Source: Mesorhizobium waimense
GTDB lineage: Bacteria > Pseudomonadota > Alphaproteobacteria > Rhizobiales > Rhizobiaceae
Length of the DNA stretch: 64,000 nucleotides
Assembly: GCF_003601975.1 (NCBI RefSeq)
Contig: NZ_QZWZ01000003.1
Span: 248,001 to 312,000, forward strand
Direction of reading: 5' to 3'
The translations under genes were made by a program, and so were the position numbers. The first letter of the stretch is position 1; the number at the start of each line of letters is the position of its first letter. Positions 41,842 to 49,983 of this stretch are shown piece after piece. The notes beneath the pieces are model-generated. The model searched no databases and was not told the DNA's origin. It was given only the letters and a program-made list of their open reading frames with translations.

Positions 41842-42615
41842 ATGTTCGATCTGCTCGGAACGAAGCTTCCCTCCCGCCTGCTTCTCGGCACGGCTCAATA
41901 TCCTTCGCCTGCCATCCTTGCCGATGCGGTCGAGGCGTCGGGCACGTCGGTGGTGACGGTCTCGTTGCGGCGTGAGATGGCAGGCGGCAGGGCTGGCGAA
42001 AAATTCTGGTCGCTGATCCGCGCGCTCGGCACAAGAATCCTGCCCAATACCGCCGGCTGCCACTCCGTCAAGGAAGCGGTTACGACCGCGAAAATGGCGC
42101 GCGATGTCTTCGATACGACCTGGATCAAGCTCGAAGTCATTGGCAACCACGACACGCTGCAGCCGGATGTGTTCGGCCTGGTCGAAGCCGCCCGCATCCT
42201 GTGCGAGGACGGCTTTTCGGTCTTCCCCTATACCACCGACGACCTTGTCGTCGCTGAGCGGCTGCTGGAGGCGGGCTGCAAGGTCCTGATGCCGTGGTGC
42301 GCGCCGATCGGTTCCGCCCTCGGCCCGGTCAACATCATGGCACTTCGCTCGATGCGCGGACATTTCCCTGGCGTCCCGCTGATTGTGGATGCAGGGCTCG
42401 GACGGCCGTCGCACGCGGCCACCGTCATGGAACTCGGCTTTGACGCCGTGCTCCTGAACACGGCGGTCGCCAAGGCGGCTGATCCGGTCAGCATGGCGCG
42501 TGCTTTCGGCAAGGCGGTCGAGGCCGGTCGTGAAGCTTTCAGTTCGGGAATGCTCGAACCGCGCGACGTCGCCGTGCCATCGACACCGACGATCGGCAGG
42601 GCAGTTTTTTCATGA
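41842..42615 (+). CDS. thiG: Thiazole synthase ThiG
   Basis: A 257-residue (beta/alpha)8 enzyme. The N-terminal [30 protein letters not shown] near 63, the catalytic Lys in [11 protein letters not shown] near 95, [16 protein letters not shown] near 150 and [33 protein letters not shown] near 185-215 are seen. The family usually reads GAPIGSGxG where this has CAPIGSALG. It works with ThiS and ThiO and overlaps thiE by four bases. Confidence 0.94.
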   Translation: MFDLLGTKLPSRLLLGTAQYPSPAILADAVEASGTSVVTVSLRREMAGGRAGEKFWSLIRALGTRILPNTAGCHSVKEAVTTAKMARDVFDTTWIKLEVIGNHDTLQPDVFGLVEAARILCEDGFSVFPYTTDDLVVAERLLEAGCKVLMPWCAPIGSALGPVNIMALRSMRGHFPGVPLIVDAGLGRPSHAATVMELGFDAVLLNTAVAKAADPVSMARAFGKAVEAGREAFSSGMLEPRDVAVPSTPTIGRAVFS

Positions 42616-43217
42616 AGCTCGATGCCTTCTACCTGATCGTCGACAGCGCTGCCTGGATCGAACGGTTGGTGCCGCTTGGCGTCAAGCTGGTTCAGCTTCG
42701 CATAAAGACCATGGATGAGGCCGGGTTGCGCGCGGAGATCCGCAAGGCGAAGGCTTTATGCGCCCAGCACCACTGCCAGCTCATCGTCAACGACCATTGG
42801 CGCCTGGCAATCGAGGAAGGCTGCGACTTCGTCCACCTTGGCCAGGAGGATTTGCAGACCGCCGACCGTTCGCGGATTCGGGTAGCCGGCGTGAGACTCG
42901 GACTGAGCACACATGATGATATCGAGCTGGAAACGGCGATGGCTGCCGCGCCCGACTACATCGCGCTCGGCCCCATTTACCCCACCATTCTGAAGAAGAT
43001 GAAATGGGCGCCGCAAGGGCTGGAGCGGATCAGCGAGTGGAAGCGCCGGGTCGCACCGGTTCCATTGGTCGCCATTGGTGGCCTCAACCCCGACCGGCTC
43101 GACGGTGTCTTTGCGGCTGGCGCGGACTGCGCGGCAGTGGTCACCGACATCACGCTGAACGACGACCCCGAAGCGCGCACGCGAGAATGGATCGAAAAGA
43201 TAGACCGATGGCGCTGA
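42612..43217 (+). CDS. thiE: Thiamine phosphate synthase ThiE
   Basis: A 201-residue TIM-barrel enzyme joining HMP diphosphate and thiazole phosphate. Motifs seen are [16 protein letters not shown] near 25, [26 protein letters not shown] near 55, [13 protein letters not shown] near 95, [19 protein letters not shown] near 115 and [30 protein letters not shown] near 150. Its last ten bases overlap thiD. Confidence 0.93.
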   Translation: MKLDAFYLIVDSAAWIERLVPLGVKLVQLRIKTMDEAGLRAEIRKAKALCAQHHCQLIVNDHWRLAIEEGCDFVHLGQEDLQTADRSRIRVAGVRLGLSTHDDIELETAMAAAPDYIALGPIYPTILKKMKWAPQGLERISEWKRRVAPVPLVAIGGLNPDRLDGVFAAGADCAAVVTDITLNDDPEARTREWIEKIDRWR

Positions 43218-43969
43218 GGCGAGAACCGCATGTGCTTGTCGTCGGCGGATCGGACTCCAGCGGGGGCGCCGGTATCGCGCGCGACATCGAGACGATCTCT
43301 TCCATTGGCGTGCGCACCTGCCTTGCCGTCACCGCGCTGACGGTGCAGACACACGAAGCTGTCCTGGAAATCCACCCTGTTCAACCAGGTCTGGTAGCCG
43401 ATCAGATGCGCGCAGCGCTGCAGGCCAATAAGGTGGCGGCCATCAAGATCGGCATGCTCGCAACCGCAGAGATCATCGTTGCCGTTGCAGGCGTGCTGCG
43501 CGAAAATCTGCAAGTGCTGGCAGTACTCGACCCGGTGCTGGCCTCGACCTCAGGCCGGCCGCTTCTGGAAGCAGGCGCCATCGCCGCCATGAAACGTGAT
43601 CTGATGCCACTTTGCCGTCTCGTCACACCCAATCTCATCGAGCTGGCGCTCCTTGTCGACACAGAACTCTGCGTCGACGAGGATGGCGCAGTCGGGCAGG
43701 GCCAGGAACTGCTGGCCGCGGATACGCAGGCCATTCTGATCAAAGGCGGCCATGCATCGGGACCCCGATCGACCGATATTCTGTTGCGCTCCGATCAAGA
43801 GCCAATCCGCTTCGACACGCCACGCCTTGCCGCATCGATGCGCGGGACGGGCTGCATGCTGGCCAGTGCGATCGCTGGGCAACTGGCGAATGCGCGATCG
43901 ATCGAGGATGCCGTGCGCCAGGGCAAGCTCTTTGTGTTCGAGAAGCTTCAAAGGAACGTAGCCGAATGA
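43208..43969 (+). CDS. thiD: HMP/HMP-phosphate kinase ThiD
   Basis: A 253-residue ribokinase-fold enzyme that phosphorylates HMP phosphate. The N-terminal VGGSDSSGGAGIARDIETISSIGV, KIGMLATAEII near 78, VTPNLIELALLVD near 138, ILIKGGHASGPRSTDILL near 178 and the anion-hole motif MRGTGCMLASAIAGQLA near 217 are conserved. ATG 43208 lies inside the thiE end; the frame is open further upstream within thiE but that part is a shadow. It closes the thi operon and faces rlxS across 45 bases. Confidence 0.92.
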   Translation: MALRREPHVLVVGGSDSSGGAGIARDIETISSIGVRTCLAVTALTVQTHEAVLEIHPVQPGLVADQMRAALQANKVAAIKIGMLATAEIIVAVAGVLRENLQVLAVLDPVLASTSGRPLLEAGAIAAMKRDLMPLCRLVTPNLIELALLVDTELCVDEDGAVGQGQELLAADTQAILIKGGHASGPRSTDILLRSDQEPIRFDTPRLAASMRGTGCMLASAIAGQLANARSIEDAVRQGKLFVFEKLQRNVAE

Positions 43970-44014
43970 CCGTGACTTCGCGTCCAGTCAAGCTTAGGCG
44001 ACGGTCGAGGCCGT

Positions 44015-45754
44015 TCAAAGCCCCAGTCCTCGCTTCCTTCCGAAACTCCAATCGATGCCACCGTCCGCGCGAGTGACGCCGGAGAGGTGACTGCCAATTT
44101 TCTTGTCGAGCGACGGCGACCACGGCACCAGGGTGAACCCGACCCCATCGTCGATCATGGCAAAGCGGCCAGAGGCCAGCGAGAAGCGTCGCCGGTAGAT
44201 ACCGGTTACATTGTCGCCGTCCGCAGCGGTTGTGAAAGGAAGTCCGGTCTCTGTTGCCACCTGCGCGCCGACAGTGGCGATCTCCCGGCTACGCGGCGTA
44301 TCGATAAGGTTGCGCGCAAGGATGACACGCTGACCCTCGCGCCGGGCGAGCCCCTGCTCGATCAGATAACCGGCGCGATCCTCCAAGGCCTGCCTGATCT
44401 CCCTACCGAAGCCAGTTTCACCGAGTTCGGCGGACTCGCGCGCCAAAAGCTGCCGGTCGAGCCAAGTCGCGCCATCGGCGCGGACCTGCTCTTCGACAGA
44501 AAGGTCTGAACGGACGGCGAGCGCGACACGACCACGGCCCCTTGCATCCTCGTAGCGGCGCAGTTCAACGATCGAGCCGGGCGCGGAATCTCCGGTGGCG
44601 TCGAGATCATTGCAGCGAATGTGATGGACCCGTCCGTCGACACCATCGACGATGGCATAGGCCGAGCCGCGCAGTTCGTCATCCAGGCCACGCTCGAGCA
44701 GCCGACCAATGACTGGTTTGTCGATCTGTTCAGCCGCGAGCACATAGTCGGCCGCGCCTTTGTCGATGCCTTTCCCGGCGAGACTGCGATGCATGCGCTT
44801 GATAATGTCGCCGCGCTCGCCGAGTGCGCGCAAGGTCGGCTCAACCTCTTCGCCCAGCATCCACTGGCCAGGACGAATCTCGTTGGCGAGGCCAAGACGT
44901 TCCAACTTACGCAGCCGCCCGATCTTCACCGTCAGGAACTCGTCGGGCTGGTGGCTGCTAGGCGGCGCGAGATCGATGACGCCAAGGCGATCGGCATCGC
45001 GAACAAGCTGGCGGTCGAGCTGTGTCCAGCGCTCGGTGTCGATCTGTCGTTCGATCGTTCGGCGGATGTCGTGATCGGTCCGTGGCCCTAGCGACTGGGT
45101 AAGGATATCGCTTGCTCGATCGCGCATCCCCTGACGGATGTAGTCGCGCGAGATGACAAGGTTCTCGCCGTCATCGGCTACACCGCGCACGAGAATATGG
45201 ACGTGAGGATGTTCGGTGTTCCAATGGTCGATGCCAATCCAATCGAGTTTCGTGCCGAGATCGCGCTCCATCTCGACCAACAGGTCGCGCGTGAAGCTTT
45301 TGAGGTCGCCCAGTTCGTGGGCGTCCTCCGGTGAGACGATGAAACGGAAATGATGCCGATCGTCCTTGCAGCGGACGGAGAAGGCATCATGATCAGCCTC
45401 ATTCCTATCCGGCCCAAACATCTTCGCGTTCTTGCCGTCTCGCGTCACACCCTCGCGACGAAGATAGCTGAGATGCGCGGCAAGCGGCGTCGATCCCCTG
45501 AACTGCCGGACGACGCGTGCCTTGACGACCGCGCCACGCGAGCGGCTGGTGATAAGGCGGTTGGCGCGGACGCTCGCCGACCGGCCGCGGCCAAACGTCG
45601 AGGCGCGTGGAGAAACGATCTTTCCCTCGCGTGAGATACGTCCCCCTGCCCGTTGTGCCGCGGCCAGCGCCTGGAAGATGAAGGGGCGCGCACGCTGGCC
45701 GGCCCGGGAACGGATGCGGCCAGGACGGACCCGGAAATCGTCATCACTTTTCAT
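44015..45754 (-). CDS. rlxS: Conjugative relaxase RlxS (VirD2-like, DUF3363)
   Basis: A 579-residue relaxase. A basic N-terminus (RAGQRARPF, FGRGRSASVRANRL) precedes the catalytic region with RHHFRFIVSPEDA near 133 and the metal-binding HUH motif DHWNTEHPHVHILVRG (H182, H184, H186); the C-terminal half is the DUF3363 region. ATG 45754 is chosen as the last start before homology; the frame is open to 45892 across the repeat region. RlxS nicks oriT to start transfer of the symbiosis-island type ICE. Its length is near normal and no break is seen, unlike the traG copy at 27-28 kb. Confidence 0.9.
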   Translation of the reverse strand: MKSDDDFRVRPGRIRSRAGQRARPFIFQALAAAQRAGGRISREGKIVSPRASTFGRGRSASVRANRLITSRSRGAVVKARVVRQFRGSTPLAAHLSYLRREGVTRDGKNAKMFGPDRNEADHDAFSVRCKDDRHHFRFIVSPEDAHELGDLKSFTRDLLVEMERDLGTKLDWIGIDHWNTEHPHVHILVRGVADDGENLVISRDYIRQGMRDRASDILTQSLGPRTDHDIRRTIERQIDTERWTQLDRQLVRDADRLGVIDLAPPSSHQPDEFLTVKIGRLRKLERLGLANEIRPGQWMLGEEVEPTLRALGERGDIIKRMHRSLAGKGIDKGAADYVLAAEQIDKPVIGRLLERGLDDELRGSAYAIVDGVDGRVHHIRCNDLDATGDSAPGSIVELRRYEDARGRGRVALAVRSDLSVEEQVRADGATWLDRQLLARESAELGETGFGREIRQALEDRAGYLIEQGLARREGQRVILARNLIDTPRSREIATVGAQVATETGLPFTTAADGDNVTGIYRRRFSLASGRFAMIDDGVGFTLVPWSPSLDKKIGSHLSGVTRADGGIDWSFGRKRGLGL

Positions 45755-45812
45755 GGGCGCAGATTCTGCGAGGTGCCGCTTTCCTTGAAAAATTTGACAA
45801 ATTGCTGACCGC

Positions 45813-45897
45813 GCACATCGCGGATTTGCCACGCACATCGCGGATGTGAAGTGTAAGCCCTTGAAATCCCGTAACCCGACCGAGCCGCACATCGCGG
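45813..45897. repeat. Three copies of GCACATCGCGG upstream of rlxS
   Basis: Exact copies lie at 45813-45823, 45833-45843 and 45887-45897, so the first two are exactly 20 bases apart. They sit 59-143 bases upstream of the relaxase start. The spacing suggests binding of a multimeric protein: an oriT accessory factor, the relaxase itself or a repressor of rlxS. No nick site can be named. Confidence 0.6.
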
Positions 45898-46011
45898 CCC
45901 TTTATCTTGCCCTCGCTCCCCGCACCCCTTGGAAACCAACCCTCGCGCCGCAATTCCCGCGACGGAACAGGCCGGAATGCGATTGACAGCGGCAAAGCCG
46001 CCGGCCGAAAG

Positions 46012-46770
46012 CTGGAGCGGCCCGTGGCCGTGATGACCGCTGGTGCGGCTCCTCCCGCGGCGGTGCTGAAGGAGACGGAAGCGCTTGGCTTCGTTGTCCG
46101 TCATGTCTACGGCTCGACAGAGCTCCACAGCGTGACGACGCTTTGTGACTGGCACCGAGAATGGGACAATCTCGACCCCGACGAGCGATCAAGGAAGATG
46201 GCGCGCCAGGGTGTTCGGACCGCCGTGACCGACGCCATGCTGGTCGCGGATCCAGTGACGCTGGAGCCGGTTCCACACAACGGCTCGGCCATGGGCGAGA
46301 TTTTGTTTCGCGGCAGCATCGGCATGAAGGGTTATCTGAAAAACCCGGAGGCCACGGAAGAGGCCTTCAAGGGTGGTTGGTACCACACCGGCGATCTCGC
46401 GGTGGTTCACGAGGACGGCTACGTCGAGATCAAGGACAGGACGAAGGACATCATCATCTCGGGGGGCGAAAACATCTCCTCTATCGAAATCGAGGACGTC
46501 CTCTTCAAGCACCCGGCTGTTTCGTACGCGGCTGTTGTCGCCATGAAGAGCGATCGATGGGGCGAACGGCCGTGCGCCTTTGTTGAGCTCAAACCAGGCT
46601 CCTCAAGTGAATTCGCAGAGCAGGAGCTGCTCGATTTTTGTCGCGCGCGGCTGGCCAAGTACAAAGTCCCCGATCGTGTGGTTTTGGGGCCGATCGAACG
46701 AACGGCCACAGGGAAGGTGCAGAAATTCAGGCTGCGCCATCTCATTCAGGAAAGCGTACAGGGCGCATGA
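46012..46770 (+). pseudogene. aliA: Acyl-CoA ligase C-terminal fragment, probably cyclohexanecarboxylate-CoA ligase (AliA-like)
   Basis: An open frame from 45907 matches the AMP-binding ligase family only from about 46012: VAVMTAGAAPPAAVLKETEAL, HVYGSTELHSV, MGEILFRGSIGMKGYLKNPEATEEAF, GGWYHTGDLAVVHEDGYVEIKDRTKDIIISGGENIS and the C-terminal Lys in RTATGKVQKFRLR. The N-terminal half, with the P-loop-like TSGTTG motif, is missing, so it cannot form an acyl adenylate alone. The identity as AliA is inferred from badH and badI right after it. Confidence 0.7.
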
Positions 46771-46779
46771 CGCGCGGAA

Positions 46780-47559
46780 ATGGAGAAGTCTATGCGAGGA
46801 CTCAATGAGCGCGTCGCCATTGTCACCGGCGCCGCGGGCGGCATCGGTCGAGCGATCTGCGAGCGGTTCGTGGACGAGGGCGTTAGGCTCGTCGCCGCCG
46901 ACATCGATGAGAAAGGGTTGACCGAGCTCGCCGACCGGCTTCGCGGCCGCGGCGGCGACGTACTCCCGCTGGCCTTCGACATCACCCGCTTCGACGACGT
47001 CGCGGCAGCAGTCGCCCGTGCCGTGGCGCATTTCGGAAAAATAGACATCCTCGTCAATAACGCGGGTTGGGATATCGCCAAGCCGTTTCTGGATACCGAC
47101 CCGGACCTTTGGGAAAAGATCATCGCGATCAACCTGCATGGGCCTCTCAACCTGCACAAGGCCGTCCTGCCTCACCTTGTCTCTGGTGGCGGGGGCAAGG
47201 TCATCAACATCGCGTCGGATGCTGGTCGAGTCGGCTCCTCAGGCGAATCCGTCTATTCGGCGTGCAAGGGCGGGCTGATCGCGTTCTCCAAGACCCTGGC
47301 GCGGGAATGCGCGCGCGACAATGTCCGGGTCAACGTCGTCTGCCCCGGCCCGACCGACACTGCCCTGCTGCGCTCCTTCGTCGGCGAAGGCGAGTACGGC
47401 CAGAAGATCTACGATAAGCTTCAAAAGGCGATCCCGCTGAAACGCTTGGGACAGCCAGACGACCTGCCCGGCATGATCGCCTTCTTTGCCAGCAATGACG
47501 CCGATTTCATCACTGGCCAGGTTATCAGCGTCTCCGGCGGCCTGACGATGCACGGATAA
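46780..47559 (+). CDS. badH: SDR dehydrogenase, probable 2-hydroxycyclohexanecarboxyl-CoA dehydrogenase (BadH)
   Basis: A 259-residue classical short-chain dehydrogenase. The cofactor loop VAIVTGAAGGIGRAI, NNAG, the catalytic Ser in NIASDAGRVGSSGES and the YSACKGG (YxxxK) pair near 155-160 are present, with VNVVCPGPTDTALLRS and ITGQVISVSGGLTMHG at the end. BadH oxidises 2-hydroxy- to 2-ketocyclohexanecarboxyl-CoA; the assignment depends on the adjacent badI. An ATG four codons in (MRGLNER) is an alternative start. Confidence 0.75.
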   Translation: MEKSMRGLNERVAIVTGAAGGIGRAICERFVDEGVRLVAADIDEKGLTELADRLRGRGGDVLPLAFDITRFDDVAAAVARAVAHFGKIDILVNNAGWDIAKPFLDTDPDLWEKIIAINLHGPLNLHKAVLPHLVSGGGGKVINIASDAGRVGSSGESVYSACKGGLIAFSKTLARECARDNVRVNVVCPGPTDTALLRSFVGEGEYGQKIYDKLQKAIPLKRLGQPDDLPGMIAFFASNDADFITGQVISVSGGLTMHG

Positions 47560-47569
47560 GGATCAAGAG

Positions 47570-48340
47570 ATGGACTACCAAGACATCACATACGAAGTTC
47601 GCGAGGCCGCCGCCTGGATCACCATCAACCGGCCGGAAAAATACAACGCGTTCCGCGGGCAGACCTGCGAAGAGCTCATCCACGCCATCAACAAGGCGGG
47701 ATGGGACAAGGCCATCGCCGCGATCGTTTTGACAGGCGCCGGCCCGAAGGCGTTCTGTACCGGCGGAGACCAGTCGGCGCATGACGGCGCCTATGACGGA
47801 CGCGGCACGATTGGTCTTCCAGTCGAGGAACTACAGAGCCTCATCCGCGATGTGCCGAAGCCGGTCATCGCCCGTGTCAACGGTTTCGCCATCGGCGGCG
47901 GCAATGTGCTGGTGACATGCTGCGACCTGGCAATCGCCTCGTCGACTGCGGTCTTCGGTCAGGTCGGCCCGAAGGTTGGCTCCGTCGATCCCGGTTTTGG
48001 AACTGCCTTGCTTGCCCGTGTGGTCGGTGAAAAGAAGGCGCGTGAAATCTGGATGCTCTGCCGACGTTACTCGGCCGAGCAAGCTTTGCAGATGGGTCTG
48101 ATCAACACGGTCGTTTCACCGGAAGATCTCGATAGCGAAGTCGATCGCTGGTGCGCGGAAATCGCTGCCCTCAGCCCGACCGCGATCGCGATCGCGAAGA
48201 AGTCCTTCAATCTCGACTCCGAATCGATCCGAGGGATTTCCGGCATCGGCATGCAGGCGCTCAGCCTGTTTTATCAGACCGAGGAATCGAAAGAGGGCGT
48301 GAAGGCTTTTCTCGAGAAGCGCCCTCCCAAATTCCGGTAA
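47570..48340 (+). CDS. badI: 2-ketocyclohexanecarboxyl-CoA hydrolase (BadI-like)
   Basis: A 256-residue crotonase-fold enzyme. It shows the BadI-like series WITINRPEKYNAFRGQTCEELIHA, FCTGGDQSAHDGAYDGRGTIGLPVEEL near 65, NGFAIGGGNVLVTCCDLAIAS near 105 and FGQVGPKVGSVDPGFGTALLARVVGEKKAREIW near 130-155. BadI opens the ring hydrolytically to pimeloyl-CoA. MenB (naphthoate synthase) is related, but the gene pair badH-badI and the absence of men genes favour BadI. AAGGATCAAGAG precedes the ATG. Confidence 0.82.
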   Translation: MDYQDITYEVREAAAWITINRPEKYNAFRGQTCEELIHAINKAGWDKAIAAIVLTGAGPKAFCTGGDQSAHDGAYDGRGTIGLPVEELQSLIRDVPKPVIARVNGFAIGGGNVLVTCCDLAIASSTAVFGQVGPKVGSVDPGFGTALLARVVGEKKAREIWMLCRRYSAEQALQMGLINTVVSPEDLDSEVDRWCAEIAALSPTAIAIAKKSFNLDSESIRGISGIGMQALSLFYQTEESKEGVKAFLEKRPPKFR

Positions 48341-48480
48341 CAAACGTCGGTTTGTGCGCTTTTATGCAAGGTTCTGCCTATCCGTGCGGAACATTGCAGG
48401 CTTCGCGTTTTGTCGCCAAGCGCGCAGGCGGGTCGGGTATTTGGTACAAATTTGAAATGGCGGAGTGTAATTGGTGATAG

Positions 48481-49134
48481 ATGAAGGCCGATAAGGAAAT
48501 CGAAACTGCAGCCGCCCTTCATCGGCGAGATATTGACGGGGGTTCGAATAGCGAAATGGCTGGGCTGCGTCGCACATCTTCCCATCATCGCCATTCGTCA
48601 CGCGGTAATGACGATGCCAGCCATGATCTCTCCACCGAACTGCCGCCGCCGGCGCGCAATGCCGGCACCGATCAGCTCAACAACCGAATGTTCTTCCGTC
48701 TTTTCCAGCTTGGCAACGAGTTGCAAAGGCAGGCTGTCCAGCAATTGGGCATCACCACCGTGCAATGGGCAGTGCTCGGTGCGCTTTCACAGGAACGTTT
48801 TTCGTCCGGTATCCCGCTGGGCAACCTTGGCGACTATCTTGTGGTCACGCGGCAGAACCTGGATGGGGTACTCAAGCGCCTTGAGCGCGACGGCCTCGTG
48901 CAGCGGGTGACCGGCGATGGCGACAAGCGTTCCCGTGTCGTTCAGTTGACGCCGCGTGGACGGACGTACTGGAAAGAAACGCTTGAGCGCATTTATCAAT
49001 TCTATGACCAGGCCACCTGCCACTTCTCATTCGACGACCGCGTCGCCCTCGTCCACTACCTCAATGCGCTGCAAAAGGACCTCGCGACGGTCGAACTCCC
49101 CAAATCCGGCTTGCCGAAAAGAAACGGGGGCTGA
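48481..49134 (+). CDS. MarR-family regulator, possibly BadR-like
   Basis: A 217-residue protein whose residues 65-200 are a MarR winged helix: NRMFFRLFQLGNELQRQAV, ITTVQWAVLGALSQ, LGDYLVVTRQNLDGVLKRLERDGLVQRV, then GDKRSRVVQLTPRGRTYWKE. The first 60 residues are polar, low in structure and His/Ser-rich, so the true start may be a later one (for example ATG 48556). It lies 140 bases after badI in the same direction and probably responds to a CoA thioester to control the bad genes. Confidence 0.75.
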   Translation: MKADKEIETAAALHRRDIDGGSNSEMAGLRRTSSHHRHSSRGNDDASHDLSTELPPPARNAGTDQLNNRMFFRLFQLGNELQRQAVQQLGITTVQWAVLGALSQERFSSGIPLGNLGDYLVVTRQNLDGVLKRLERDGLVQRVTGDGDKRSRVVQLTPRGRTYWKETLERIYQFYDQATCHFSFDDRVALVHYLNALQKDLATVELPKSGLPKRNGG

Positions 49135-49139
49135 GAACT

Positions 49140-49973
49140 TCAGCCCGCCGCGTTCTTGACTTTTGACCGATAGACCTCCGCCTCGCCCGGAAAGCTGCGG
49201 TCCTTCACCGCAGCGGCGTAGGATCTGATCGCCTCGTCGGCGGCCTGGCCTAAGTCACCGAAACGACGCACAAAGCGCGGGACACGCTCCGAAAACCCCA
49301 GCATGTCTTCCAGCACCAGGACCTGGCCGTCGCATTTCGAAGAAGCACCAATCCCGATTGTGGGAACGGACAGCACGTTGGTGATCCGCTCCGCGAGCGG
49401 CTCCAGCGTGCCCTCCAGGACAACGGCGAAGGCGCCGGCGTCGGCTACGGCAGCCGCATCGGCTTCTATCCGTGGCCAGTCACTTTCGTTCCGCCCCTGA
49501 ATCTTGAAACCTCCCAGCGTCATGACCGCCTGGGGCGTGAGCCCGACATGGGCCATGACGGGAATGCCTCGCCCCGTCAGAAAATCGATGGTTTCCGCCA
49601 TCCTGGCGCCGCCTTCGATCTTGACGGCCGAACAGCCAGTCTCCTGAAGGACACGCGCTGCGCTTTCGAAAGCCTCTTTCGGGCCGGCCTCATAGGAACC
49701 GAACGGCAGGTCAACGACCACGAGCGCACGGGTCGAGGCTCGCATCACGCTCTTGCCGTGAAGGATCATCAGGTCGAGTGTGGCGCCGAGTGTCGAGCTC
49801 ATGCCGTGTTCCACCATGGCGAGACTGTCACCCACGAGGATGATGTCTGCATGTGCATCCACCAAGCGCGCGGTTAGCGCACTGTAGGCGGTGAGCGCAA
49901 CGATCGGGTCCGTGCCTTTGCGTGCCCGGATTTCTGGAGCGCTTATTCTGTTGTGGCTAGTGGGCTTACTCAC
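49140..49973 (-). CDS. panB: 3-methyl-2-oxobutanoate hydroxymethyltransferase PanB
   Basis: A 277-residue enzyme forming ketopantoate for pantothenate. Motifs: [48 protein letters not shown] near 85, [17 protein letters not shown] near 115, [26 protein letters not shown] near 135 and [23 protein letters not shown] near 205. GTG 49973 preceded by GGAGG at five bases is the start; the longer frame to 50150 lies inside ileS. It is 10 bases downstream of the ileS stop, so they share a message. The partner panD is at 38069. Confidence 0.93.
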   Translation of the reverse strand: MSKPTSHNRISAPEIRARKGTDPIVALTAYSALTARLVDAHADIILVGDSLAMVEHGMSSTLGATLDLMILHGKSVMRASTRALVVVDLPFGSYEAGPKEAFESAARVLQETGCSAVKIEGGARMAETIDFLTGRGIPVMAHVGLTPQAVMTLGGFKIQGRNESDWPRIEADAAAVADAGAFAVVLEGTLEPLAERITNVLSVPTIGIGASSKCDGQVLVLEDMLGFSERVPRFVRRFGDLGQAADEAIRSYAAAVKDRSFPGEAEVYRSKVKNAAG

Positions 49974-49983
49974 CTCGACCTCC

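Noticed and set aside
47570..48340. Naphthoate synthase (menB) as the identity of the crotonase
   Set aside because: The fold is shared, but badH next door, the MarR gene and lack of other men genes favour BadI.
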